Shown in pieces: positions 14,925 to 22,054 of a DNA stretch of 23,441 nucleotides. A model generated the notes under the pieces. It made no database searches and had not been told where the DNA came from. It saw nothing but the letters and a program-made list of their open reading frames with translations. This stretch comes from VGCC01 sp964495555 (GTDB lineage Bacteria; Actinomycetota; Actinomycetes; S36-B12): assembly GCA_964495555.1 (NCBI GenBank), contig CAZBWA010000024.1, positions 1-23,441 of the forward strand, read 5' to 3'. Numbering within the stretch: the stretch's first letter is position 1; each line of letters begins with the position of its first letter. A program made the translations under genes and the position numbers.

Positions 14925-15947
14925 ATGACGTCCGTCGCCGTGGCCGGCGCCTCGGGGTATGCCGGGGGCGAACTCCTGCGCTATCTCGCCCAGCACCCGC
15001 ACTTCGACCTGACCGCGGCCTGCGCTGCCGGTCGTGCAGGGGAGACCCTCGGTGCGGTCCACCCGGGATTCGCGGGATCGGCCTGGGCCGGGTTGGTCCT
15101 CGAGCAGGCCACGCCGCAGGTGCTCGGCGATGCCGACCTGGTGTTCCTCGCCCTCCCGCACGGGGAATCGGCGGCATTGGCCTCGGCCCTGCCCGCGTCG
15201 ACCCGGATCGTGGATCTCGGTGCGGACTTCCGCCTCAGCGACGCGGATGCCTGGGAGAGGTTCTATGGCGGCCCGCACGCTGGCACCTGGACCTACGGGT
15301 TGCCCGAGATACCGGGCGCGCGTGCGGCGATCGCCGCGAGTGATCGCGTCGCGAATCCCGGGTGCTATCCGACATCCGTCGCCCTCGCACTCGCGCCGCT
15401 GGCGTCTGTCATCGACCTCGACGATGTCGTGGTCGTCGCCGCATCGGGCACCACGGGTGCCGGACGCAAGGCGTCGGACTCCCTCCTGGCCAGCAACGTC
15501 ATGGGATCCATGTCGGCCTACAAGGTCGGCGGTGTCCATCAGCACACGCCCGAGATGGAGCAGACACTCTCTCGGGCTGCGGGGGGAGCACCTGTCCGGT
15601 TGTCCTTCACGCCACTGCTCGCGCCTATGCCCCGAGGAATCGTGGCCACGTGCACGGCACCCCTCGTCGGTGCACCGGACGTGCGGGCGATGATGCAGGA
15701 GGCCTATCGGGACGAGCCGTTCGTGACCGTCCTCCCCGAGGGCCAGTGGCCGCAGACTTCGGCGGTGTCCGGATCCAATGCGACCCATCTCCAGGTGGCG
15801 GTCGACTCCCATGTCGGGCGTGTGGTCGTCGTCGCGGCGATCGACAACCTCGGCAAGGGTGCAGCAGGTCAGGCGATCCAGAACGCCAACCTCATGTTCG
15901 GCTTCGATGAGGGCGCTGGGCTGGATGCGATCGGAGTTGCGTCGTGA
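14925..15947 (+). CDS. argC: N-acetyl-gamma-glutamyl-phosphate reductase
   Basis: ArgC reduces N-acetylglutamyl phosphate to the semialdehyde with NADPH, the third step of arginine synthesis. The 340-residue protein has the Rossmann motif VAVAGASGYAGGELLR (residues 4-19), LALPHGES, VDLGADFRL, NPGCYPT with catalytic Cys147, SGTTGAGRKAS, and the HQHTPEME motif with His205/His207. The start ATG 14925 lies just after the putative operator and promoter, without a ribosome binding site. The open frame extends upstream inside pheT, but that part is out of frame with pheT and not conserved. The TGA stop overlaps the argJ GTG. Confidence 0.96.
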   Translation: MTSVAVAGASGYAGGELLRYLAQHPHFDLTAACAAGRAGETLGAVHPGFAGSAWAGLVLEQATPQVLGDADLVFLALPHGESAALASALPASTRIVDLGADFRLSDADAWERFYGGPHAGTWTYGLPEIPGARAAIAASDRVANPGCYPTSVALALAPLASVIDLDDVVVVAASGTTGAGRKASDSLLASNVMGSMSAYKVGGVHQHTPEMEQTLSRAAGGAPVRLSFTPLLAPMPRGIVATCTAPLVGAPDVRAMMQEAYRDEPFVTVLPEGQWPQTSAVSGSNATHLQVAVDSHVGRVVVVAAIDNLGKGAAGQAIQNANLMFGFDEGAGLDAIGVAS

Positions 15948-17110
15948 GCGTCACCGCTGCCGCGGGATTTCGAGCGATCGGCCTTGCCGCAGGGATCAAG
16001 GCGTCGGGCAACCCGGACATGGCTCTCGTGGTGAACGACGGTCCGCTCGATGTCGCCGCTGCGGTCTTCACGTCGAATCGCTTCCCCGCCGCTCCGGTGA
16101 CGTGGTCGCGTCAGGCGGTCGCCGATGGCACCGCCCGCGCGGTCATCCTCAACTCGGGCGGTGCCAACGCGTGCACCGGGCCCCAGGGATTCGCGGATGC
16201 ACACGAGATGGCCGAACGGACGGCTGCGTCACTCCAGTCGACTGGCGCCGACATCGGTGCCGGTGATGTCCTGGTGTGCTCGACGGGATTGATCGGCGAG
16301 CTGCTGCCGATGGAGCGCATCCGCACCGGGATCGACGCGGCGGTTGCCGGGCTGACCAGCACCGGAGGTCCCGACGCAGCACGGGCCATCATGACGACCG
16401 ATTCGGTCCCGAAGACCGCGCAGCTGACCACAGGTGGGTACACCATCGGTGGCATGGCGAAGGGCGCCGGGATGTTGGCCCCCACCCTCGCGACGATGCT
16501 CGTCGTCATCACAACCGACGCGGTCATCGATGCCGAGCTCGCGGATACGGCCGTACGACTGGCGAGTTCCCTCAGCTTCGATCGCATCGACTCCGACGGA
16601 TGCATGAGCACCAATGACACGGTGATTCTGATGGCCAGCGGGGCATCCGGGGTCACCCCCGATCCAGCGTCCTTCACCGATGCGGTCACGGAGGTCTGCG
16701 CCGATCTCGCCCGGCAGCTCATCGGCGATGCCGAGGGGGCGTCGAAGGACATCGCGATCACGGTGCGGGCAGCAGCATCCGAATCGGATGCCCTCGAGGC
16801 GGCACGGGCTATCTCGCGCAGCAATCTGCTCAAATGCGCGATCCACGGGGAGGACCCCAACTGGGGTCGCATCCTGTCCGCACTCGGCACGACCTCGGCG
16901 GTCTTCGAATCCGATCAGGTCGACGTGGCGATCAATGGAGTGTGGGTCTGCCGCGGTGGTGGAGTGGGCGATTCGCGAGATCTCGTCGACATGTCGGATC
17001 GACTCGTGCAGATCGACGTCGACCTCGGTGCGGGCGAATCCGAGGCGACCATCCTGACCAACGACCTCACCGCCGACTACGTCCACGAGAACTCGGCGTA
17101 CGCGACATGA
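15944..17110 (+). CDS. argJ: Bifunctional glutamate N-acetyltransferase / amino-acid acetyltransferase (ornithine acetyltransferase)
   Basis: ArgJ moves the acetyl group from N-acetylornithine to glutamate, recycling it, and in bifunctional versions also uses acetyl-CoA. The 388-residue protein is the precursor that cuts itself into alpha and beta chains at Ala183-Thr184, inside MAKGAGMLAPTLATML; Thr184 is the new N-terminal nucleophile. Other motifs are LNSGGANACTG (69-79), STGLIGELLPM, and SDGCMSTNDTV and GEDPNWGRILSALG in the beta chain. The C-terminus is the usual short hydrophilic end. GTG 15944 overlaps the argC stop and the TGA overlaps the argB ATG. No argA is needed if ArgJ is bifunctional. 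Confidence 0.95.
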   Translation: MSVTAAAGFRAIGLAAGIKASGNPDMALVVNDGPLDVAAAVFTSNRFPAAPVTWSRQAVADGTARAVILNSGGANACTGPQGFADAHEMAERTAASLQSTGADIGAGDVLVCSTGLIGELLPMERIRTGIDAAVAGLTSTGGPDAARAIMTTDSVPKTAQLTTGGYTIGGMAKGAGMLAPTLATMLVVITTDAVIDAELADTAVRLASSLSFDRIDSDGCMSTNDTVILMASGASGVTPDPASFTDAVTEVCADLARQLIGDAEGASKDIAITVRAAASESDALEAARAISRSNLLKCAIHGEDPNWGRILSALGTTSAVFESDQVDVAINGVWVCRGGGVGDSRDLVDMSDRLVQIDVDLGAGESEATILTNDLTADYVHENSAYAT

Positions 17111-17988
17111 CCAGCCGGGCACGTGAGCAAGCCGCGGTTCTTGCTGAGGCTGTGCCGTGGTTGCAGCGCTTTCACGGCTGCATCATCGTGGTCAAGTTCG
17201 GTGGGCACGCCATGGTCGACGAGGAACTCACCGACGCGTTCGCCGCGGACATCGTCTTCCTGCGCCTCGCGGGGCTGCGGCCGATCGTGGTGCACGGTGG
17301 AGGTCCCCAGATCAACGCTCGACTCGAGGAGCGGGGCATCGCCTCGGAATTCCGTGGCGGACTCCGGGTGACGACCCCCGAGGTCATGGCGGTGGTGCGG
17401 GAGGTCCTGGCCGGGGAGGTGCAATCCGATCTGGTGCGGGCGATCAACGCGCACGCCGCCTGCGCCGTGGGCGTGTCCGGTGACGATGGATTGCTGGTGG
17501 GTGAGCAGCGGAGTGCCATCGTCGACGGCGAGGAGGTCGATGTCGGGCTCGTCGGGGACATCACCCACGTGGACTCCGGTCGCATCGCGGGGATCCTGGA
17601 CACGGGGGGAATCCCCGTGATCTCGACAGTGGCGCGCAGCGCTTCGGGCGATCTCCTCAATGTCAACGCGGACACCGGGGCCGCCGCCATCGCGGCATCC
17701 GTGGGTGCGGCGAAACTCGTCGTGCTCACCGACGTGGAGGGTCTGTATCGGGACTGGCCCGCGAGTGACGATGTAATCGCCGCGATCTCGGCGTCGGAGC
17801 TTCGCGCCTTACTCCCCACGTTGTCCGCGGGGATGGTCCCGAAGATGGAGGCGTGCCTGCGTGCTGTGGACGCGGGGGTCGCCCGAGCCCACATCATCGA
17901 TGGTCGCGTGCCGCACGGGTTGCTCGTCGAGATCTTCACCGATCAGGGGGTCGGCACCCTGGTTCTGCCGGATGGGAGTGCACCATGA
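17107..17988 (+). CDS. argB: Acetylglutamate kinase
   Basis: ArgB phosphorylates N-acetylglutamate, the second and commonly arginine-inhibited step. The 293-residue protein is of the amino acid kinase family: IIVVKFGGHAMVD (26-38, nucleotide Lys), PIVVHGGGPQIN (59-70, substrate glycines), LLNVNADTGAAAIA and KLVVLTDVEGLY, then SAGMVPKMEACLRAV and AHIIDGRVPHGLLVEIFTD. The N-terminal stretch with PWLQRFHG resembles the extra helix of arginine-sensitive hexameric enzymes, so feedback inhibition is likely but inferred. ATG 17107 overlaps the argJ stop; its TGA overlaps the argD ATG. Confidence 0.96.
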   Translation: MTSRAREQAAVLAEAVPWLQRFHGCIIVVKFGGHAMVDEELTDAFAADIVFLRLAGLRPIVVHGGGPQINARLEERGIASEFRGGLRVTTPEVMAVVREVLAGEVQSDLVRAINAHAACAVGVSGDDGLLVGEQRSAIVDGEEVDVGLVGDITHVDSGRIAGILDTGGIPVISTVARSASGDLLNVNADTGAAAIAASVGAAKLVVLTDVEGLYRDWPASDDVIAAISASELRALLPTLSAGMVPKMEACLRAVDAGVARAHIIDGRVPHGLLVEIFTDQGVGTLVLPDGSAP

Positions 17989-19139
17989 CGTGGCAGGAGC
18001 GCTGGGGCGCATCCATGATGGACAACTACGGCACTCCGAAGGTGATGTTGGCGCGCGGATCCGGCGCGCGTGTCTGGGACGTCGATGGGAACGAGTACGT
18101 CGACCTCATCGCGGGGATCGCGGTGAATGCCCTGGGTCACGGGGACCCACGGGTGATGGCGGCGATCACCGAGCAATGGTCCGTCATCGGCCACGTGAGC
18201 AACCTCTACGCAACGGCGCCTGGCATGGCGCTCGCCGAGCGACTCATCGCACTGGTGGGTGACGATTCCTCACGCGTCTTCTTCTGCAACTCCGGTGCCG
18301 AGGCGAATGAAGCCGCCTTCAAGATGTCGCGCCTGACTGGCCGCACGCGCGTCATCGTCGCGTCGGGGTCCTTCCACGGCCGCACCATGGGCGCGCTGTC
18401 CCTCACCGCTCAGCCGGGGAAAGCCGACCCCTTCCGGCCGCTCCCGGGTGACGTGCACGTGGTCCCCTTCGGTGATGTCGAGGCACTCATCGCGGCAGTG
18501 GACGGTGAGACGGCGGCGGTATTCCTGGAGCCCATCCAGGGCGAGGGAGGCGTGATCGTTCCGCCGGAGGGGTACCTGCGGACCGCACGCGAGATCACGG
18601 CACGCGCGGGTGCGCTGCTCGTGCTCGACGAGGTGCAGACCGGCATAGGCCGCACGGGCCGGTGGTTCGGCTACCAGTGGGAGGGCATCACCCCGGACGT
18701 GATCACCCTGGCCAAGGGATTGGCCGGTGGGATCCCGATGGGCGCGGTCATCGGAGTGGGTGCGGCCGCATCGCTGTTCACCCCGGGAACGCACGGCTCG
18801 ACCTTCGGAGGAAATCCGATCAGTGCCCGGGCAGCCCTCGCGGTGATCGACGCGATCGAATCCGATGGTCTTCTCGCGCGAGTGGAGGAGGCCGGGGACC
18901 GTCTGTCGCAGGGAGTGATGAAGGTCGCTGGGGCCGCGGTCAGCGATGTGCGGGGACGCGGACTCCTGCGGGCGGCCGCACTCGTCGACAGGCCGTCGGC
19001 TGACATTGAGGCGGCGTTGCGGGGGAACGGTGTGCTCGCCAATGCCGTCTCGCCCACGGCGATCCGGATGGCACCCCCGCTCACGATCCTCGATGCAGAT
19101 ATCGACGACGCCATTGATGCGTGGGGGAGATCCCTGTGA
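17985..19139 (+). CDS. argD: Acetylornithine aminotransferase
   Basis: ArgD is a class III, pyridoxal phosphate enzyme that converts N-acetylglutamate semialdehyde to N-acetylornithine. The 384-residue protein has the expected VWDVDGNEYVDLIAGIAVNALGH start, NSGAEANEAA (102-111), GSFHGRTMGAL (128-138), LLVLDEVQTGIGRTG with cofactor Asp215, and the Schiff-base lysine K244 in TLAKGLAGGIPMG. GSTFGGNPISA and RGRGLL close the core. ATG 17985 overlaps the argB stop (ATGA); the TGA overlaps the argR GTG. It lies between argB and argR, where many actinobacteria have argF after argD; argF is missing here. Confidence 0.95.
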   Translation: MTWQERWGASMMDNYGTPKVMLARGSGARVWDVDGNEYVDLIAGIAVNALGHGDPRVMAAITEQWSVIGHVSNLYATAPGMALAERLIALVGDDSSRVFFCNSGAEANEAAFKMSRLTGRTRVIVASGSFHGRTMGALSLTAQPGKADPFRPLPGDVHVVPFGDVEALIAAVDGETAAVFLEPIQGEGGVIVPPEGYLRTAREITARAGALLVLDEVQTGIGRTGRWFGYQWEGITPDVITLAKGLAGGIPMGAVIGVGAAASLFTPGTHGSTFGGNPISARAALAVIDAIESDGLLARVEEAGDRLSQGVMKVAGAAVSDVRGRGLLRAAALVDRPSADIEAALRGNGVLANAVSPTAIRMAPPLTILDADIDDAIDAWGRSL

Positions 19140-19630
19140 AGACTCGATCGGTACCGGTGTCGATGGCGGCTCGTCGTGCGCGCATCGCCGCCCTGGTCAG
19201 CTCGCGGTCGGTCGCTTCGCAGGAGGATCTGGGGCGCCTGCTCGACGCCGAGGGCATCCACGTGACGCAGGCGACCCTGTCCCGTGACCTCGATGCACTC
19301 GGCGCGGTGAAGGAGCATCTCGCCGATGGTGAGGTGCGGTACTCCGTGTCCTCGCGTACGGCCATCGATACCTCTCTTCCACGGGACGATCACTCACTGC
19401 ATCGGATCGTCGTGGAGACCCTGCTGCGCGCCGAGGCTGCCGGAAACATCGCGGTTGTGCGCACCCCACCGGGAGCGGCGCAGTACCTCGCTGGACATCT
19501 CGATCGCAATCCCAGCTTCGAGACAGTGGGGACGGTGGCCGGTGACGACACGATCATCATCGTGATGCGCACGCCGAAGGATGCGCGGCAACTCTGCGAC
19601 ACTCTGGTCTCCATGAGCACGGGCCGCTAG
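19136..19630 (+). CDS. argR: Arginine repressor
   Basis: ArgR is a hexameric, arginine-activated DNA-binding regulator. The 164-residue protein has an N-terminal winged helix (about 12-75) with SQEDLGRLLDAEGIHVTQATLSRDLDALGAVKE, including the recognition-helix Ser49-Arg50 pair, and a C-terminal oligomerisation and arginine-binding domain (about 88-160) with GNIAVVRTPPGAAQYLA and GTVAGDDTIIIV, whose Asp137-Asp138 match the arginine-binding pair of E. coli ArgR. GTG 19136 overlaps the argD stop and has GGGGGAGA five bases upstream; the in-frame GTG at 19121 would place five extra residues before it and lacks a site. The likely target is the palindrome at 14894-14921, giving autoregulation of the operon. 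Confidence 0.93.
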   Translation: MKTRSVPVSMAARRARIAALVSSRSVASQEDLGRLLDAEGIHVTQATLSRDLDALGAVKEHLADGEVRYSVSSRTAIDTSLPRDDHSLHRIVVETLLRAEAAGNIAVVRTPPGAAQYLAGHLDRNPSFETVGTVAGDDTIIIVMRTPKDARQLCDTLVSMSTGR

Positions 19631-19641
19631 GGGAGGATCAC

Positions 19642-21048
19642 ATGACCGAGGACACCCTGCGGCTCTGGGGCGGACGTTTCGCGAGCGGGCCGTCCGATGC
19701 GATGGCGGCCCTGAGTCGTTCCGTGCACGTCGACTGGCGCCTGGCCCCCTACGACCTGCTGCAGACGCGCGCGCATGCGCGGGTGCTGGCACGTGCCGGG
19801 CTGCTGACCCCCGAGGAACTCATCGGCGTCGAGGCTGCGATCGACGAGTGCGCCGCAGGGATCGCTTCGGGAGCGATCGTTCCCACGGACGCAGACGAGG
19901 ACGTGCACACGGCCATCGAACGCGAACTGGTGGAGCGGCTCGGGGAGCTCGGTGGCAAGTTGCGCGCGGGGCGCAGTCGCAACGACCAGGTCGCTACTGA
20001 CTTCCGGCTGTACCTGCGCGATGCCGCGCGGGAGATCGCACGCGCGACGCTGGACCTGGTAGCCGCCCTGCAACTGCAGTCGCGGGCGCACGTGGGAACG
20101 GCCGCTCCTGGATTCACGCATCTGCAGCATGCGCAGCCCGTGTCCTTCGGTCACGAGGTGGCCAAGCACTCGCACGCCCTGCTGCGCGATGTGGATCGAC
20201 TCGCGGACTGGTGGCGACGCGCATCGATGTCCCCGTTGGGTGCGGGCGCGCTCGCGGGATCCTCGCTCGACCTCGATCCGGATGCTGTTGCAGCCGAACT
20301 CGGCTTCGACTCGGCGCTGGGGAATTCGATCGATGCCACAAGTGATCGCGACTGGGTGGCCGAGTTCTGCTTCGTGGGGGCCATGATCGGTGTGCACCTC
20401 TCGCGGATCGGTGAAGAGGTGATCCTGATGGCGTCACGCGAGTTCGGCTGGGCGCATCTCGACGACCAGTGGTCGACGGGATCATCGATCATGCCGCAGA
20501 AGAAGAACCCGGATGTCGCCGAGCTGGCGCGCGGTAAGGCGGGCCGTCTCATCGGCAACCTCACGGGCCTCTTGGCGACGTTGAAGGGGATGCCCTTCGG
20601 GTACAACCGTGATCTGCAGGAGGACAAGGAACCGGCGATCGACACAGCCGACCAGCTGCTGCTCGTCCTGCCCGCGATGACGGGGATGATCGCGACCCTC
20701 CGTTTCGACACCGAGCGCATGGCCGCTTCGGCACCCGAGGGTTTCGCGCTGGCCACCGACATCGCCGAATGGCTGGTGCGGGCGGGGGTGCCCTTCCGTC
20801 GGGCCCACGAGATCGCGGGGGAGTGTGTGCGCGTTGCGGAATCTCGTGGAGTGGAGCTCTGGGATCTCTCGGATGCGGATCTGTCCGCGATCGATCAGGC
20901 CCTGACACCGGAGGTCCGCGTGGTGCTCAGTGTGGAGGGATCGATGTCCTCGCGGGATGCGCGGGGTGGGACGTCCCCAGCCCGCGTGGTCGAGCAACTC
21001 GACGAACTCGATGCGCGGATCATCCAGGCGAGGCAGCACTGGGCATGA
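19642..21048 (+). CDS. argH: Argininosuccinate lyase
   Basis: ArgH splits argininosuccinate to arginine and fumarate, the last step of the pathway. The 468-residue protein is a member of the aspartase/fumarase superfamily: LWGGRFASGPSDAM at the start, AGRSRNDQVATD (109-120), GFTHLQHAQPVSFGH with His160, and the signature GSSIMPQKKNPD (280-291), with the catalytic Ser282 on the flexible loop. YNRDLQEDKEP follows. ATG 19642 has GGGAGGA upstream in the 11-nt gap after argR. The TGA overlaps the ATG of the VanZ-like gene. argG, its usual upstream neighbour, is absent; the gene follows argR directly. Confidence 0.96.
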   Translation: MTEDTLRLWGGRFASGPSDAMAALSRSVHVDWRLAPYDLLQTRAHARVLARAGLLTPEELIGVEAAIDECAAGIASGAIVPTDADEDVHTAIERELVERLGELGGKLRAGRSRNDQVATDFRLYLRDAAREIARATLDLVAALQLQSRAHVGTAAPGFTHLQHAQPVSFGHEVAKHSHALLRDVDRLADWWRRASMSPLGAGALAGSSLDLDPDAVAAELGFDSALGNSIDATSDRDWVAEFCFVGAMIGVHLSRIGEEVILMASREFGWAHLDDQWSTGSSIMPQKKNPDVAELARGKAGRLIGNLTGLLATLKGMPFGYNRDLQEDKEPAIDTADQLLLVLPAMTGMIATLRFDTERMAASAPEGFALATDIAEWLVRAGVPFRRAHEIAGECVRVAESRGVELWDLSDADLSAIDQALTPEVRVVLSVEGSMSSRDARGGTSPARVVEQLDELDARIIQARQHWA

Positions 21049-21392
21049 GCCTGCGCTTCGTGGTCGCGCGCGTGGCTGCGGCGTTGTGGCTTGCCGCGCT
21101 CACGTGGGGCTCGCTCGCTCCGCAGGAGTCCGTGCAGGGCGCATTCGCGTTCGGGGATGTGGCGGTGCACATCGCCGGCTATCTGGGACTGACTCTCCTG
21201 TTGCTCGCATCCCAGCGGCGGCCACGACTAATCGCGACCGCGCTGATCGCGGTGGGCATCGGTGTCGTGATGGAGCTCCTGCAGATGCTGACCTCGGATC
21301 GCGTGGGCTCCGTCATCGATGTCGCGGCGAACGCGGTGGGCGCTGTGCTCGCCGCCGGAGTCTGGCGGCTGGGAGCCCGTCTCACCAACTAG
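21045..21392 (+). CDS. VanZ-like small membrane protein
   Basis: The 115-residue protein is hydrophobic with about four predicted membrane segments (about 6-23, 38-56, 62-80 and 90-108). It has the pattern of the VanZ-like family: a first-loop FGDVAVHIAGYLGL (compare the DK-x-x-H-x-x-x-Y motif), VVMELLQML with Glu77, and DRVGSVIDVAANAVGA. The biochemical role of this family is unknown in most organisms; VanZ itself confers low-level teicoplanin resistance, which should not be assumed here. ATG 21045 overlaps the argH stop (ATGA), so it is translated with the arginine operon, perhaps only by position. Its stop overlaps the 3' end of the minus-strand glycosylase gene by 11 bases. Confidence 0.8.
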   Translation: MSLRFVVARVAAALWLAALTWGSLAPQESVQGAFAFGDVAVHIAGYLGLTLLLLASQRRPRLIATALIAVGIGVVMELLQMLTSDRVGSVIDVAANAVGAVLAAGVWRLGARLTN

Positions 21393-22002
21393 AACTGCCT
21401 CCCTCGACGGCTCGCCAGCAGTACCAGGACGCGACGCTGCGGTAGGGCCGGAGGGGATCACCCAGCGGCTCCAGGATCTGCGGGTCGATGTCCCCGGACG
21501 CGCCGTGGACGATGTTCCAGCCTTTGCGCATGGCCAGATCACCGGTGGGCCATACGTCGAGCCGATGCATGGTGAACATGAGGAACATCTCGGCGGTCCA
21601 GCGGCCGATGCCCCAGAGTTTCGTGAGCTCGGCGACGATGGCGGAGTCCTCGGGGTGGGTCAGCGTCCGCTCCAGGTCCAGGACACCGTCGTGGACGGCG
21701 TGCGCCAAGCCCTTGATGGTGCGCGTCTTGGCCCCGGACAGTCCGGCTCCGCGAAGGTGGGACTCGTCGATCTGGACGATGCGCTGCGCCGTGACCTCAC
21801 CGCCGAGGTTTTCCTCCACTCGGGATGTGATCGTGTCCGCGGCCTTGACCGACAGTTGCTGGGCGATCACCGAGCCCACGAGTGAGTGGAAGGGGGTGAG
21901 TTGGTTGCGGGAGCCCTTGCCGATGGTGCAGAGGGGTGACTCGGCCACGATCGAGGCGAAGGCGGGATCTGCCTGGACGATGTGGTCGGCTGCCGCCTTC
22001 AT
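21382..22002 (-). CDS. alkA: DNA-3-methyladenine glycosylase II (AlkA-type, HhH-GPD)
   Basis: This enzyme removes alkylated bases from DNA in base excision repair. The 206-residue protein has the HhH-GPD superfamily plan: FHSLVGSVIAQQLSVKAADTI (about 38-58), the helix-hairpin-helix KLWGIGRWTAEMFLMF (about 128-143), and the catalytic Asp155 in WPTGDLAMRKGW. The C-terminal WYCWRA is also typical. The E. coli AlkA N-terminal TBP-like domain is missing, as in many short actinobacterial versions. ATG at 22002 (minus strand) has an AGGG six bases upstream; GTG at 22023 is a possible longer start with MAYSRAR-like residues. It converges with vanZ (11-nt overlap) and diverges from tyrS. Mycobacteria carry a glycosylase of a different fold (mpg) at the same place beside tyrS. 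Confidence 0.9.
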   Translation of the reverse strand: MKAAADHIVQADPAFASIVAESPLCTIGKGSRNQLTPFHSLVGSVIAQQLSVKAADTITSRVEENLGGEVTAQRIVQIDESHLRGAGLSGAKTRTIKGLAHAVHDGVLDLERTLTHPEDSAIVAELTKLWGIGRWTAEMFLMFTMHRLDVWPTGDLAMRKGWNIVHGASGDIDPQILEPLGDPLRPYRSVASWYCWRAVEGGSSSW

Positions 22003-22054
22003 TCGTGCCCTGGAGTACGCCACGCGCGCATGATGCCAGGGGGCTTCGGCACAC
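22003..22054. promoter_or_regulatory. Divergent intergenic region, alkA and tyrS
   Basis: Fifty-two bases separate the two divergent starts and must hold both 5' regions. CATGAT around 22029-22034 fits the TAnnnT pattern only poorly as a tyrS -10, and AGGGGG (about 22038-22043) is a ribosome binding site some 11 bases before ATG 22055. For alkA, AGGG lies just before its ATG. No confident -35 is seen for either. Confidence 0.3.
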
